Assembly (NCBI RefSeq): GCF_003957375.1
Contig: NZ_CP025473.1
Location: forward strand, 1,575,501 to 1,639,500
Length of the DNA: 64,000 bases
Origin: Enterococcus mundtii
Lineage (GTDB): Bacteria; Bacillota; Bacilli; Lactobacillales; Enterococcaceae
Reading direction: 5' to 3'
Positions 9,987-21,283 of this stretch are shown here, piece by piece. The stretch's first letter is position 1, and every line of letters begins with the position of its first letter. A model generated the notes under the pieces. That model was not told the origin of the DNA. It did no database searches and saw nothing but the letters and a program-made list of their open reading frames with translations. The position numbers and the translations under genes are program-made.

Positions 9987-10691
9987 TTACTTTCGAGCAG
10001 ATAGTGCCATCTCGATTGTTCGATCAGCTAATATCGACTGCGCATCGATCACAGGATAAGGATTATCGGAGGCAACTTCTTGCATCAAAGACAATTCTGT
10101 ACAGCCTAAGATGATCTTTTCACACGACAAGCGTTGAACGACTTCTTCTAGAATCTCAAAATAAAGTTCTTTGTTCAATCGATCCGCTTCTTTGATTTCA
10201 TGATAAATCAAGTAGTTCACTTTTTCTTGTAGTCCTTGATCAGGAATCACCACGTCAAAACCTAATGCTTTGATCTCTTTTTCGTAAACACCGGCAAGAA
10301 TACTTCCTTGAGTTGCTAAAACAGCTACTTTACCCGTTGTTTTTTGACGGACAAGCTCTTTTGCCGCTTCTCGTGGCATATGCAAAATCGGAATCGTTGT
10401 CTCTGCTTGTAAATCATCAAAAAAGTAATGAGCTGTATTACAAGTCAAAACAATGAAATTCGGTTGTAGTAAATTTTGCTTTTTGACATCCTCTACTAAA
10501 TAAGGGACAGGATTTTCTTTTGTTTGATCCAAAATGTAGGCCGTTCGATCAGGAACTGTCGCATGATTGAACAATACATAGTTCAAATAATCCTGATCTT
10601 TGGCGGCTTTGACACGATGATTGATCAAACGGACAAAGCTTTCCGTTGCCATCGTTCCCATCCCACCTAAGATGCTGAAAAAATTCTCCAT
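9987..10691 (-). CDS. racD: Aspartate racemase (Asp/Glu racemase family)
   Basis: A 234-aa protein of the cofactor-independent Asp/Glu racemase family. Both catalytic cysteines are in their motifs: TCNTAH near residue 80 and GCTELS near 188, and the N terminus has LGGMGTMAT. It should make D-aspartate. It starts 3 bp after the D-aspartate ligase, so the pair forms one operon. In E. faecium the racemase/ligase pair supplies the D-Asp (later D-Asx) cross-bridge of peptidoglycan. Confidence 0.92.
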   Translation of the reverse strand: MENFFSILGGMGTMATESFVRLINHRVKAAKDQDYLNYVLFNHATVPDRTAYILDQTKENPVPYLVEDVKKQNLLQPNFIVLTCNTAHYFFDDLQAETTIPILHMPREAAKELVRQKTTGKVAVLATQGSILAGVYEKEIKALGFDVVIPDQGLQEKVNYLIYHEIKEADRLNKELYFEILEEVVQRLSCEKIILGCTELSLMQEVASDNPYPVIDAQSILADRTIEMALSARK

Positions 10692-10694
10692 GAA

Positions 10695-11960
10695 CTAGCC
10701 TTCTTTCGAATGAAAGTATTTTTTAAATCTTGGAATATAGTTTCGGAACATATAAGTCATCAATACCCAGCGTTTAAGTGAATGATCTTTCTCATAAAAC
10801 ACAGTCGTTCCATAGCGTTTTTCTTTGATCAACTTCAAGGCACGTTGTTTTTGTTCGTTCTCTTTGGCATAAGTCAAAAAGACTTTTTTAGGCACGCCAA
10901 GCCATAACTTCGCTTGATCTGATTGGTTCGTTCCATAGGTCGTTTCCACGAATGGCACACCAAAGACACGGTCTTCTGTTAGAAAACGTGCTAAATTTAG
11001 GCCATTAAGCGTAACAAAGAAACTACTTCTTCCTTGACGAAGATTAATCTCAAATAATTTATATTCCCCATCTCGTGGGTCATATTTCATGTCGAAGTTG
11101 GCAAAACCAGTGTACTCGATTTTTTCTAGGAATGCTTTGATCGTTTGGTAGATCTTCTCATTATAGTCAGGCATGATCACCACATAGTTTCCGATAGACG
11201 CCGGTGTCGGGTCTTCAAGTAATGGATGTCCTAAACACATCATTCTTACTTGATGCTGGTCATCAACGTAGGCATTCAAGACACGCATATTGCTGTCATC
11301 CCCAGGAATAAAATCTTGTGCGATCATTTCGCTCGTATAACCCGCTTCATAGATCCGACCTAACATCAAATCAAATTCCTCACGATTATCAATAATGAAC
11401 GCTTTTTTTCGTCCCTCAAATTGGACAGATAAATATTCCACACTATTTGCCGGTTTTAATGCTACAGGAAAATTGAAAGGTAATTCTTGTTCTAAGCGGC
11501 CATTGTTCAACATTTCTTTTCGAATGATCAATGTTTTGGGATAAGGTAGCTGATATTCTTCACATATCTCATAAAAACTCACTTTATTCACTAATCGTTC
11601 GAAAAGTGAATAATCGATATAAGGACATATAAAAGTTTCAGACAGCTCCTCTTTATGCTGAGAAATCAACTCGGCATATCCATCGCCACAAGCTATCAGT
11701 AAATATTTTTTATTTTTATCCGTATATTTTTCTTTTGCTAAACGTCTCATCGTCTCTATAAAAACCGGATCTTGATCAAATCCTGGAATCACTTCAACGT
11801 TTACGATTTTGCTATAGCGGGTAGGCGCTAATTGATTCGACGCATAGGATTGACAAACTGTGCCATATGCCTCGTGAAATGAACGGGCCATACCATAAAC
11901 GTTCATATCGCTACCTAATAAAATAGGGATAAATTCATTTTTTTCATTACTGTTCATCAT
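10695..11960 (-). CDS. asl: D-aspartate ligase for the peptidoglycan cross-bridge (ATP-grasp)
   Basis: A 421-aa ATP-grasp carboxylate-amine ligase. The central ATP-binding domain is visible (FPVALKPANS near 160, then FIPGDDSN, and metal ligands in FEINLRQGRSSF near 305). In E. faecium this family member (Aslfm) ligates D-aspartate to the side chain of Lys3 in UDP-MurNAc-pentapeptide. The identity is supported by the adjoining racemase gene. It lies downstream of uvrA but is separated from it by a terminator, so it has its own promoter, which I did not locate confidently. Confidence 0.88.
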   Translation of the reverse strand: MMNSNEKNEFIPILLGSDMNVYGMARSFHEAYGTVCQSYASNQLAPTRYSKIVNVEVIPGFDQDPVFIETMRRLAKEKYTDKNKKYLLIACGDGYAELISQHKEELSETFICPYIDYSLFERLVNKVSFYEICEEYQLPYPKTLIIRKEMLNNGRLEQELPFNFPVALKPANSVEYLSVQFEGRKKAFIIDNREEFDLMLGRIYEAGYTSEMIAQDFIPGDDSNMRVLNAYVDDQHQVRMMCLGHPLLEDPTPASIGNYVVIMPDYNEKIYQTIKAFLEKIEYTGFANFDMKYDPRDGEYKLFEINLRQGRSSFFVTLNGLNLARFLTEDRVFGVPFVETTYGTNQSDQAKLWLGVPKKVFLTYAKENEQKQRALKLIKEKRYGTTVFYEKDHSLKRWVLMTYMFRNYIPRFKKYFHSKEG

Positions 11961-12029
11961 TATCTCTCACTAACTTAATAATCTCTTGTTTTTTATATTA
12001 CAATTACACAAGGAATATCATACCATAAA

Positions 12030-12065
12030 GAAAAAAGCAATCAAAGGAATCTCCTCCGATTGCTC
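12030..12065 (-). terminator. Terminator after uvrBA
   Basis: On the minus strand AGCAATCGGAGGAGATTCC folds back on TTTGATTGCT and is followed by TTTTTTC. It separates uvrA from asl. Confidence 0.75.
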
Positions 12066-12222
12066 AATTCTTTTTTGAACGGATTGAACTTATAGGAAGT
12101 TTTTATCTATACCAATAAGTGTAGAAAGAACTACCATATAAAATATTCTAGATTACTCATTAAAAGAAAACAATACATATTGTATTCTTTTAATATTTTT
12201 TTAACTATCATCATCACTTTTA

Positions 12223-15042
12223 TTATTTTTCCATGATTTTTTTCAAATAATGTCCTGTATAGCTTTCTTTGACTTTCACTAATTCCTCTGGTGTACCAGT
12301 CGCTAGGATCGTACCGCCACCTTCGCCACCTTCAGGTCCTAGATCGATCAAATGATCCGCCGTTTTGATGACGTCTAAATTGTGTTCAATGACTAACACA
12401 GTATTCCCTGCATCAACCAATCGTTGCAAAACATGCAATAATCGAGCAATGTCATCAGTGTGAAGCCCTGTAGTCGGCTCATCTAAAATATAGAAATTCT
12501 TCCCATTAGAAATTTTGTGCAGTTCACTCGCAAGTTTCATTCGTTGTGCCTCTCCGCCGGACAATGTCGTTGCTGGTTGTCCCATCGTGACATACCCTAA
12601 ACCAACATCAACGATCGTTTGTAGTTTGCGATGGATCTTAGGGATCGGTTGGAAAAACTCAACCGCATCTTCAACCGTCATCTCTAAGATATCCGCAATA
12701 CTTTTTCCTTTATAATGAACTTCTAGTGTCTCTGAGTTATAACGTTTCCCATGACAGACTTCGCATGGGACATACACATCTGGTAAGAAATGCATTTCGA
12801 TCTTGATGATCCCATCCCCGCGGCAAGCTTCACAGCGTCCACCTTTCACGTTGAAACTAAAACGACCTTTTTTGTAGCCACGCATCTTCGCTTCATTAGT
12901 TTGAGCAAACAGATCACGGATATCATCAAAGACACTCGTATAAGTCGCCGGATTACTTCTTGGTGTCCGACCGATCGGACTTTGATCGATATCAATGATT
13001 TTTTCGATTCCTTCATAACCAGTTATCGTTTTGAACTTTCCTGGTTTGGCTGAATTACGATTGATTTTTTGTGCTAATGCCTTCTTCAAGATACTGTTCA
13101 CAAGCGTACTTTTCCCTGAACCAGAGACTCCAGTGACTGCCACGAACTCACCCAAAGGAAACTCGACGGACACGTTTTTCAAGTTGTTTTCTGTCGCACC
13201 CGTGATCTTGATCACTTTACCGGTACCTTTTCGTCTTGTTTCAGGAACAGGGATCGATTTTTTACCAGACAGATATTGTCCAGTCAATGAATGTTTATCC
13301 TTAGCAACTTGATCTGGCGTTCCGGCAGAAACGATCTCGCCACCTTGATGTCCCGCACCAGGCCCAACATCGATCAAATAATCAGCTGCACGCATTGTAT
13401 CTTCATCATGTTCCACAACCACTAAGGTATTGCCAAGATCACGCATTTTCTTCAATGAACCGATCAAGCGATCGTTGTCCCGTTGATGCAAGCCAATGGA
13501 AGGTTCATCTAAGATATAAAGAACTCCCGATAGATTTGAACCAATTTGTGTGGCTAAACGAATCCGTTGCGCTTCTCCACCTGATAAAGTGCCCGAAGCA
13601 CGACTAAGTGTCAAATAATCAAGACCTACATTTTCTAAGAATGACAAACGGTCATTGACTTCTTTTAGAATCGGACGAGCGATGACTTTTTCTTGCTCTG
13701 ATAAAGTTAGATGTTTAAAAAATTCAACGGCATGTTGGATCGACAACTCATTCGTTTGACCAATATTCGTACCATTGATCTGTACGGATAAAGCTTGTGG
13801 ATTCAATCGATAACCGTCACAAGTCTTACATGTCAATTCTGTCATGTAAAGACGCATTTGTTCTCTCGTAAAATCGCTGTTCGTATCATGGTAGCGACGT
13901 TTGATATTGGTCATCACCCCTTCAAATGACGTTTCAACATCTCTCACTCCGCCAAAATCATTTTCGTAGTGGAAATGGAAGGGCTCTGAGGTACCATTCA
14001 ACACGATTTCTTGATGTTCAATAGGTAAGTCTTCGAATGGTGTATCCATATCGATCCCATAACTTTCGCAAGCTTGAGCCAACATTTGTGGATAATATTG
14101 CGAACTGATGGGATTCCAAGGGATGATTGCTCCTTCGTTCAATGTTTTTGTTTTATCTGGGATCACTAGATCGATATCGACTTCTAATTTGACACCCAAA
14201 CCATCACAATCCGGACATGCTCCAAATGGTGCATTGAAAGAAAATAAGCGCGGTTCTAATTCTCCCACTGTAAACCCACAGTAAGGACACGCATAATGTT
14301 CGCTAAAGAGCATTTCTTCTTCTCCGATCACATCGATCAGTACATAGCCATCCGCTAAACGAAGAGCTGCTTCGATAGAATCGAATAAACGAGAGCGGAC
14401 GCCTTCTTTGACCACGATTCGGTCAATCACGATCGCGATATCGTGTTTTTTATTTTTCTCTAATTCAGGTACTTCACTAACGTCATAGGTTTCTCCGTCT
14501 ACACGAACACGAACATACCCTTCTTTTTGGACACGTTCAAATATTTTTTTGTGTTGTCCTTTTTTCTTTACAATGATTGGTGCTAAAATTTGGATCTTCG
14601 TCCGATCAGGAAGTTCTAATACTTTGTCCACCATTTGTTCGACGGATTGACTGGTGATCTCAATATGGTCATTTGGACAGATTGGATGACCGACCCGAGC
14701 AAATAATAGACGTAAATAATCGTTGATCTCTGTCACTGTTCCTACGGTAGAACGAGGGTTTTTACTGGTTGTTTTTTGATCGATCGAGATTGCTGGGCTA
14801 AGTCCATCAATACTATCAACATCCGGTTTATCCATTTGTCCCAAAAATTGACGGGCATACGCAGATAAACTTTCGACATATCGGCGTTGTCCCTCTGCGT
14901 ATAATGTGTCAAAAGCAAGTGAACTTTTCCCTGAACCGGATAATCCGGTGACGACCACGAATTTATCACGTGGGATCGTCACATCAATATTCTTCAAATT
15001 GTGTGCTCTTGCGCCATGAATAATAATTTTATCGTTAGCCAT
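12223..15042 (-). CDS. uvrA: UvrA, excinuclease ABC subunit A
   Basis: The damage-recognition ATPase of nucleotide excision repair, 939 aa, normal length. Two ABC ATPase modules are present: Walker [10 protein letters not shown] near 33 and GVSGSGKST near 640, each with the signature LSGGEAQR. Zinc-binding CxxC pairs are visible at CPYCGF..CPDCDG (about 250-280) and [15 protein letters not shown] (about 735-760). It lies 9 bp downstream of uvrB in one operon. Confidence 0.98.
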   Translation of the reverse strand: MANDKIIIHGARAHNLKNIDVTIPRDKFVVVTGLSGSGKSSLAFDTLYAEGQRRYVESLSAYARQFLGQMDKPDVDSIDGLSPAISIDQKTTSKNPRSTVGTVTEINDYLRLLFARVGHPICPNDHIEITSQSVEQMVDKVLELPDRTKIQILAPIIVKKKGQHKKIFERVQKEGYVRVRVDGETYDVSEVPELEKNKKHDIAIVIDRIVVKEGVRSRLFDSIEAALRLADGYVLIDVIGEEEMLFSEHYACPYCGFTVGELEPRLFSFNAPFGACPDCDGLGVKLEVDIDLVIPDKTKTLNEGAIIPWNPISSQYYPQMLAQACESYGIDMDTPFEDLPIEHQEIVLNGTSEPFHFHYENDFGGVRDVETSFEGVMTNIKRRYHDTNSDFTREQMRLYMTELTCKTCDGYRLNPQALSVQINGTNIGQTNELSIQHAVEFFKHLTLSEQEKVIARPILKEVNDRLSFLENVGLDYLTLSRASGTLSGGEAQRIRLATQIGSNLSGVLYILDEPSIGLHQRDNDRLIGSLKKMRDLGNTLVVVEHDEDTMRAADYLIDVGPGAGHQGGEIVSAGTPDQVAKDKHSLTGQYLSGKKSIPVPETRRKGTGKVIKITGATENNLKNVSVEFPLGEFVAVTGVSGSGKSTLVNSILKKALAQKINRNSAKPGKFKTITGYEGIEKIIDIDQSPIGRTPRSNPATYTSVFDDIRDLFAQTNEAKMRGYKKGRFSFNVKGGRCEACRGDGIIKIEMHFLPDVYVPCEVCHGKRYNSETLEVHYKGKSIADILEMTVEDAVEFFQPIPKIHRKLQTIVDVGLGYVTMGQPATTLSGGEAQRMKLASELHKISNGKNFYILDEPTTGLHTDDIARLLHVLQRLVDAGNTVLVIEHNLDVIKTADHLIDLGPEGGEGGGTILATGTPEELVKVKESYTGHYLKKIMEK

Positions 15043-15051
15043 GTTTACCCC

Positions 15052-17046
15052 CTACTCAGATGCTTTTAATTCAAGAATCATATCACGCACATTAGCTGCG
15101 GTCTCGAAATCCAATGCTTTCGCTGCATCTTTCATTTCTTTTTCTAGTTTCATCAATAGTGTTGCTTTCTCTTCTCTTGTCATCTCTTCATAAGAAACTT
15201 GTACCGTTTCTTTTGCATCATCTTCTGATTCTTTCGTAATCGAGATCAAGTCTCGGATTTCTTTGATGATCGTTTTCGGAACGATGCCATGTTCCTCATT
15301 GTATTGTTGCTGGATACTACGACGTCTTGACGTTTCGTCCATGGCCAAACGCATAGAATCAGTGACTCTGTCCGCATACATGATCACTTTACCTTCTGAG
15401 TTACGTGCCGCACGTCCGATGGTTTGGACTAATGAACGTTCACTTCGTAAGAACCCTTCTTTATCGGCATCTAAAATAGCAACTAACGATACTTCAGGGA
15501 CATCTAATCCTTCACGTAGTAAGTTGATACCAACTAATACATCGAACTCACCTAAACGAAGGTCACGAATGATCTCTGTTCGTTCTAATGTTTTGATATC
15601 ACTATGCAAGTATTTCACTTTGATCCCTAACTCTTTGAAGTAATCGGTCAAGTCTTCTGACATCTTTTTCGTCAACGTGGTCACGAATACCCGTTGATCT
15701 TTTTCGACCCGTTCATTGATTTCACCTACTAGATCATCGATTTGACCCATGATCGGTCGTACTTCGATGACTGGGTCTAATAATCCTGTAGGTCGAATGA
15801 TTTGTTGGACCACTGTGTCTGTTTGTTCGTACTCATAAGGTCCAGGAGTTGCAGAAACATAAACGATCTGGTTGACATGTTTCTCAAATTCTTCTAGACG
15901 CAAGGGACGGTTATCTAGTGCTGATGGCAAGCGAAAACCATAATCGACGAGCATTTGTTTTCTCGCACGGTCTCCGTTATACATTCCACGAATCTGTGGC
16001 ATCGTCACATGAGATTCATCAATGACCATCAGCGCATCCTCAGGGAAGAAATCTAATAACGTATACGGCGGTTCGCCTTCTTTACGACCATCCATGTGAC
16101 GTGAATAGTTTTCGATCCCAGAAGTATAGCCCATCTCTAACATCATCTCGATGTCATAGTTCGTCCGTTGTTCTAAGCGTTGCGCCTCTAGTAATTTGTT
16201 CTCATTACGTAACACAGTCAAGCGTTGTTCCAGTTCTGCTTTGATATTTGCGACCGCATGTTCCATATGATCGTCATCGGTCACAAAGTGAGTGGCTGGG
16301 AAAATAGCGACGTGCTCTGTTTCGCCTAATACTTCACCTGTCAACGCATTCACTTCACGGATTCTTTCGACTTCATCGCCAAAAAATTCAACGCGTAATG
16401 CTCGCTCATCACGTGAAGCTGGAAAGATCTCCACGACATCACCACGCACTCGAAAACGACCGCGCTGAAAATCAATATCGTTTCGCTCAAATTGGATGCT
16501 GACTAGATCTCGAATCAATTGATTACGGTCTATCTCCGCACCTTGTCTGATCGACACGACTTGTTTTTGATATTCGAATGGTGAACCTAATCCGAAAATA
16601 CAAGAAACCGAAGCAATCACAATCACGTCATTTCGTTCTAACAATGAACTCGTGGCGGAATGACGCAATTTATCGATTTCATCGTTGACACTTGAATCTT
16701 TTTCAATGTACGTATCACTTGAAGGTACATAGGCTTCTGGTTGATAATAATCATAGTAAGAAACAAAATATTCGACCGCATTATTCGGAAAGAACTCTTT
16801 GAATTCCCCATATAATTGGCCAGCTAGTGTCTTATTATGTGCAATGATCAAAGTTGGTTTATTTACTTTTTCGATCAAATTAGATATCGTATAGGTTTTC
16901 CCTGTTCCAGTCGCACCTAATAAAATCTGCGCTTTTTTACCCTCATTTACACCTTCGACCAACTGCTTGATTGCTTCTGGTTGATCGCCGGCTGGTTGGT
17001 ATTTTGACACCAACTCAAAATGACGGGAGGTATCTCTTTCAATCAT
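15052..17046 (-). CDS. uvrB: UvrB, excinuclease ABC subunit B
   Basis: A DNA helicase-like subunit that verifies damage and recruits UvrC. 664 aa, complete: Walker A GATGTGKT near 43, the beta-hairpin region ([12 protein letters not shown]), helicase motifs through QTIGRAAR near 540, and the C-terminal UvrC-binding UVR motif ([17 protein letters not shown]). AAAGGAGGACGAACA precedes the ATG. First gene of uvrB-uvrA, divergent from the glutamine transporter. Confidence 0.98.
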   Translation of the reverse strand: MIERDTSRHFELVSKYQPAGDQPEAIKQLVEGVNEGKKAQILLGATGTGKTYTISNLIEKVNKPTLIIAHNKTLAGQLYGEFKEFFPNNAVEYFVSYYDYYQPEAYVPSSDTYIEKDSSVNDEIDKLRHSATSSLLERNDVIVIASVSCIFGLGSPFEYQKQVVSIRQGAEIDRNQLIRDLVSIQFERNDIDFQRGRFRVRGDVVEIFPASRDERALRVEFFGDEVERIREVNALTGEVLGETEHVAIFPATHFVTDDDHMEHAVANIKAELEQRLTVLRNENKLLEAQRLEQRTNYDIEMMLEMGYTSGIENYSRHMDGRKEGEPPYTLLDFFPEDALMVIDESHVTMPQIRGMYNGDRARKQMLVDYGFRLPSALDNRPLRLEEFEKHVNQIVYVSATPGPYEYEQTDTVVQQIIRPTGLLDPVIEVRPIMGQIDDLVGEINERVEKDQRVFVTTLTKKMSEDLTDYFKELGIKVKYLHSDIKTLERTEIIRDLRLGEFDVLVGINLLREGLDVPEVSLVAILDADKEGFLRSERSLVQTIGRAARNSEGKVIMYADRVTDSMRLAMDETSRRRSIQQQYNEEHGIVPKTIIKEIRDLISITKESEDDAKETVQVSYEEMTREEKATLLMKLEKEMKDAAKALDFETAANVRDMILELKASE

Positions 17047-17201
17047 TGTTCGTCCTCCTTTTCGTTCATTCCTTCTCTCATTTCATCAAAAAAAGAAAAG
17101 GAAAGCAAAGGCATTCCTTGTTCTCCTATTATATCACGGCGAACATACTTTCGCCAATTGAAAGTTTCAGATCTTATAGGTCATCTCTTTCTTTTATCAC
17201 A

Positions 17202-17240
17202 TGTAACATTTTATTACACGGCATGTAATAAACCGTTACT
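17202..17240. promoter_or_regulatory. Two tandem GlnR boxes
   Basis: Box 1, TGTAACATTTTATTACA (17202-17218), matches the GlnR/TnrA consensus TGTNA-N7-TNACA exactly. Box 2 (17224-17240), TGTAA-N7-TTACT, matches 9 of 10 fixed bases. They lie 22 bp apart centre to centre, upstream of the -35 of the glutamine-transporter promoter. Enterococci have GlnR but, as far as known, no TnrA, so nitrogen control by GlnR is inferred. Confidence 0.75.
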
Positions 17241-17266
17241 TTTTTAAATTATTTTTTCTTGGAATC

Positions 17267-17296
17267 TTGTGTTAGGAATATCTTTTCGCCTATAAT
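17267..17296 (+). promoter_or_regulatory. Promoter of the glutamine-type ABC transporter
   Basis: A perfect TATAAT (17291-17296) with TTGTGT 18 bp upstream (17267-17272). The GlnR boxes end 26 bp before the -35. Confidence 0.6.
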
Positions 17297-17340
17297 AGTT
17301 AAATATTGGAAATTATCGAAATTTATATAGGAGGTTATTT

Positions 17341-18834
17341 ATGAAAAAAAGAAACATGTTACAGACATTCCTTTTCATAATGACAGGACTTGTTACATTC
17401 GCTCTGCACACGCCTGTGCAAGCTGATGAGACGCAATCGACTACAGCAACTAGCGAGACGATGCAAAAAATAAAACCTAAAAAAGACGTTTATGTGATTG
17501 CAAGTGATTCGGCCTTCGCTCCATTCGAGTATCAAAATGCGGATGGCGAATATGTGGGGATCGATGTCAGCTTAATGGAAGCTATCTCAGAAATGCATGG
17601 TTTCAATATCCGCATGGACTTCCGTGGTTTCTCTGCTGCGTTACAAGCATTGGAATCTGGACAAGCAGATGGAATGATCGCGGGGATGACGATTACAGAT
17701 GAACGTAAAAAAACGTTTGATTTTTCAGACCCTTATTTCCAAAGTGGTATCCAAATCGCAGTCAAAAAAGGCAATACTTCGATCAAATCTTATGAAGACT
17801 TAGATGGAAAAACAGTCGGGGCGAAAGTCGGTACCGAAAGTGCAGATTTCTTGGTCGCTAACCAAGAAAAATACGGCTACGAAATCAAATATTTCGATGC
17901 TGCAGATCAGCTATATGATAGTTTGAGAGTCGGAGCAATTGACGCAATGATGGATGACTATCCAGTAATCGGTTATGCGATCAAAAATGGTCAGGAATTA
18001 GAAACGCCGATCGAACGAGAAACTGGCGGCTCTTATGGTTTCGCAGTGAAAAAAGGAGAAAATCCTGAATTATTACAAATGTTCAACGAAGGATTAAAAG
18101 AATTAAAACGAACAGGTCAATATGACGAGATCATCAATCAATACATCTCTACAGACGAAAGTGCAGCAGCACCAGCTGTTGATGAATCGACATTGACCGG
18201 CTTGATCCAAAACAATTACAAAGCGTTATTGAAAGGCTTATGGCAAACGATCCTATTAACCTTGATTTCATTTGCACTAGCTTTAGTTATCGGCGTGATC
18301 TTCGGTCTTTTCAGTGTTGCACCGATCCGCGCCTTACGAACAATTGCAAGCATCTATGTAGATATCATTCGCGGAATCCCGATGATGGTACTTGCTTTCT
18401 TCATCTTTTTCGGTCTACCAAATATCATCGGCTTTACGATTCCTGACTTTATTGCAGGGATCATCACATTGACCTTGAACGCGAGTGCCTATATTGCCGA
18501 AATCGTACGCGGCGGGATCAATGCTGTTCCTACAGGACAAATGGAAGCTTCACGAAGTTTAGGTCTGTCTTATAACCGTACGATGCAAAAAATCATTTTA
18601 CCACAAGCATTTAAAATCATGATCCCATCGTTTGTCAACCAATTCGTGATTTCATTGAAAGATACGACGATCATTTCAGCGATTGGTGTGGTCGAGTTGC
18701 TACAAACAGGACGAATCATCGTTGCTCGGACCACTCAAAGTACGTATGTTTACTTGATCATCGCAGTAATGTACTTGATCTTGATCACTGCATTGACAAA
18801 ATTTGCGAAAGTTTTAGAAAAGAAGGTGAAATAA
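17341..18834 (+). CDS. glnPH: Amino-acid ABC transporter, fused substrate-binding and permease protein
   Basis: A 497-aa fusion typical of lactic-acid bacteria. It has a signal sequence (basic start, hydrophobic core, VQA before Asp29), a periplasmic-type solute-binding domain (about 45-275: [20 protein letters not shown], the aspartate and arginine pocket of polar amino-acid binders) and a permease domain (about 290-497) with the EAA-like loop [20 protein letters not shown]. Probable substrates are glutamine or glutamate, based on the two GlnR boxes upstream and on family resemblance. AGGAGG lies 7 bases before the ATG. The ATPase gene follows after 1 bp. Confidence 0.9.
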   Translation: MKKRNMLQTFLFIMTGLVTFALHTPVQADETQSTTATSETMQKIKPKKDVYVIASDSAFAPFEYQNADGEYVGIDVSLMEAISEMHGFNIRMDFRGFSAALQALESGQADGMIAGMTITDERKKTFDFSDPYFQSGIQIAVKKGNTSIKSYEDLDGKTVGAKVGTESADFLVANQEKYGYEIKYFDAADQLYDSLRVGAIDAMMDDYPVIGYAIKNGQELETPIERETGGSYGFAVKKGENPELLQMFNEGLKELKRTGQYDEIINQYISTDESAAAPAVDESTLTGLIQNNYKALLKGLWQTILLTLISFALALVIGVIFGLFSVAPIRALRTIASIYVDIIRGIPMMVLAFFIFFGLPNIIGFTIPDFIAGIITLTLNASAYIAEIVRGGINAVPTGQMEASRSLGLSYNRTMQKIILPQAFKIMIPSFVNQFVISLKDTTIISAIGVVELLQTGRIIVARTTQSTYVYLIIAVMYLILITALTKFAKVLEKKVK

Positions 18835-18835
18835 G

Positions 18836-19573
18836 ATGACAGAAAAAATCTTAGTCGAACATCTTGTAAAAAAATATGGAGATAACACTGTCTTGAACGA
18901 CATCAACGTGTCGATCAATGAAGGCGATGTTGTTTGTGTGATCGGACCTTCTGGTTCAGGTAAAAGTACTTTTTTACGTTGTTTGAACCGTTTAGAAGAT
19001 CCAACATCCGGTGATATCATCATTGATGGTGCTCATTTGATGGATAAAAACACAGATATCAACTTAGTAAGACAACATATTGGCATGGTATTCCAGCATT
19101 TCAATCTTTTCCCACATCTTTCTGTGTTGGAAAACATCGTTTTAGCACCGATGGATCTAAAGAAACTCTCTCGTGAGGAAGCAGAGAAAAAAGCAATCAA
19201 ATTGTTAGAAACAGTTGGCTTAGAAGACAAAAAAGATATGTACCCAGATAACTTATCTGGTGGACAAAAACAACGGGTTGCTATCGCTCGTGCATTAGCT
19301 ATGAATCCCGATATCATGCTCTTTGATGAACCTACTTCAGCCTTGGACCCAGAAATGGTCGGCGATGTATTAAATGTCATGAAAAAATTAGCGAAACAAG
19401 GAATGACTATGGTCATCGTGACACATGAAATGGGCTTTGCTAAAGAAGTCGCTAACCGTGTCATGTTTATTGATGGCGGCAACTTCCTTGAAGATGGCAC
19501 ACCACAACAAATCTTTGAAAATCCGCAAAATGAGCGAACGAAAGATTTCTTGGATAAAGTATTAGATATCTGA
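18836..19573 (+). CDS. glnQ: Amino-acid ABC transporter ATP-binding protein
   Basis: A 245-aa polar-amino-acid transporter ATPase. Walker [10 protein letters not shown] (near 37), Q-loop, signature LSGGQKQR (near 138), Walker [12 protein letters not shown] and the switch His (VTHE) are all intact. It energises the upstream fused permease; presumably two copies of each protein form the complex. Stop and start of the two genes are almost adjacent. Confidence 0.95.
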   Translation: MTEKILVEHLVKKYGDNTVLNDINVSINEGDVVCVIGPSGSGKSTFLRCLNRLEDPTSGDIIIDGAHLMDKNTDINLVRQHIGMVFQHFNLFPHLSVLENIVLAPMDLKKLSREEAEKKAIKLLETVGLEDKKDMYPDNLSGGQKQRVAIARALAMNPDIMLFDEPTSALDPEMVGDVLNVMKKLAKQGMTMVIVTHEMGFAKEVANRVMFIDGGNFLEDGTPQQIFENPQNERTKDFLDKVLDI

Positions 19574-19585
19574 TCGACTAAAGAA

Positions 19586-19632
19586 AGTCCCTAAGAACGT
19601 CTGGAAAACCAAGCGTCCTTAGGGGCTTTTTA
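19586..19632 (+). terminator. Terminator after glnPH-glnQ
   Basis: CCCTAAG-ACG pairs with CGT-CTTAGGG across a 14-base loop, followed by GCTTTTTATT. It ends at the stop codon of the convergent galactanase gene. Confidence 0.85.
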
Positions 19633-21263
19633 TTATTGATTTTTAACGAATGTTACATGATCCACCGATACCCATCCTTGCGCTTTCGCATCAACATAAA
19701 TGCCAATCTCACTCGTGCCGGAAGTAACCGGGATATCTTTGATCGTTAGCTTCATCCACTCTCCACTTTTAGTGATCGAAGCCTTCAGCTCTTTCCCACC
19801 ATGATTTTTGACATACATTTGGCTAGTGGTCAAATCGCCACCTGCCATGGTATAAGCAGTTAATGTGTAGGTTCCCTTACTTAACCCATTAACCGTTTGA
19901 TATATCGACATTTGATACGCTTGATCATCCCAAAAGGTTGCTTTATACGTTCCGGAAAACCCACCAGTTTCAGTTTTCAATGTATCGATTGCTGCACCAT
20001 TGCCTCGCCACACCGACCAATTGGTCGGTGCATTCGTGAAACCGTCATTTTCAAAACTAGGATTTTTCAGAAGATTTTGCTGTCTACCTGCTTCTTGAAA
20101 CGCCTTTAAGCTGGGAAGTGCTTGCCCATTGAAATCAAACATCGCTTGGTTGTCCCACTCATTTCCTGTTTGAGATTGTACGCCCAGATAGTTCATTCCA
20201 GCAGCTGTTGCCCAAGAAACATTGCCGTTATACCATAAAGGTTCCCAGTAGAAAAATCCGTTCCCTTTCTCATTTGGCACGGTTTGGATACGGGTCACCA
20301 AATCATTCAAATATTCTTTTTGCCCTGCTGGTGTTGCCGAATATCCTCCTGCAATTTCCTGTTCAGGTCCAAAAGCATTGGGCATACTATCCGCATTGGC
20401 AGTTGTGTGTCCATACGCAGTTTCTACTACATTGACTTCTTTATCATATCTGGCACTGATCGTGTTCATTGTCGTTTGCAAGGCATTCATTGAGCCATGC
20501 CAATAAGGATAATAGGACAGGCCGATCAAATCGTAATCTACCCCACGTTTTGTCATCTCATCAAACCACCAAGTAAATACATCTGTATCTCCACCATCAG
20601 CTAAATGTAGCATGATGGGTGTGTCGACTGGTTGCGTTTCTTTTACTCCTCGAATCCCAGACTTCAAGAAAGTGGCTAATCGATCAAACTCGCCACCACC
20701 TTCCCCCATGATTTCCCATGAGGCCAAAGCATGCCACTGTTCAATTCATTGCCTATCTGGACCATATCAGGATATACGCCATTGTTTTTCATTTCTGTCA
20801 ATACACTTTTCGTATAACCGTATAAGGCTGCAACAAGTTGCTCAAAGCTATAGTTTTCCCATGCTTTCGGTAGGTTTTGTTTGCCAGGGTCCACCCAGAA
20901 ATCACTATAATGAAAATCAAGTAATACTTTCAATCCTAGGTTTTTCGCACGTTTGGCCAAAGCAATCGTTGTTTTCAAATCATTCGTGCCTGCACCATAT
21001 GAATTTCCTTGATCATCATAAGGATTTTGCCATAATCGCAAACGAACATAGTTGACGCCATTGTTCTTTAGAATCTGTAATGCATCTTTTTTCACACCAT
21101 TTTCGTAATATCCTGCACCAGATTTTTCCATATCTGCTAATATCGAGATATCTGCTCCTCGTATCAATTCCTTTGCCTCCACTTGCTTTGTGCCTAATAC
21201 TACACTGACTAATGAAACAAATAATCCGACAAACAACACTCGCCAACCTTTTACTTTGTTCAT
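19633..21263 (-). pseudogene. Secreted GH53 endo-beta-1,4-galactanase, one-base frameshift
   Basis: Hydrolyses beta-1,4-galactan to short galacto-oligosaccharides outside the cell. The first part (21263-20690) has a signal peptide ending near VEAKE, then GH53 sequence to IGNELNSGMLWP, which carries the acid/base Glu. The second part carries GLSYYPYWHG and the nucleophile region VVETAYG. A C-terminal beta-sandwich module (about 145 residues, from NPSFENDGF) looks like a carbohydrate-binding domain (CBM61 or CBM4/9-like). The frame breaks in a run of five G (C at 20703-20707 on the plus strand) where six would give KSWGEGGGEFDRL. No sorting signal is visible. It is the last gene of the lac-type operon. 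The break may be a sequencing error. Confidence 0.88.
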
Positions 21264-21283
21264 TTAACGACCTCTCCTTTGAT

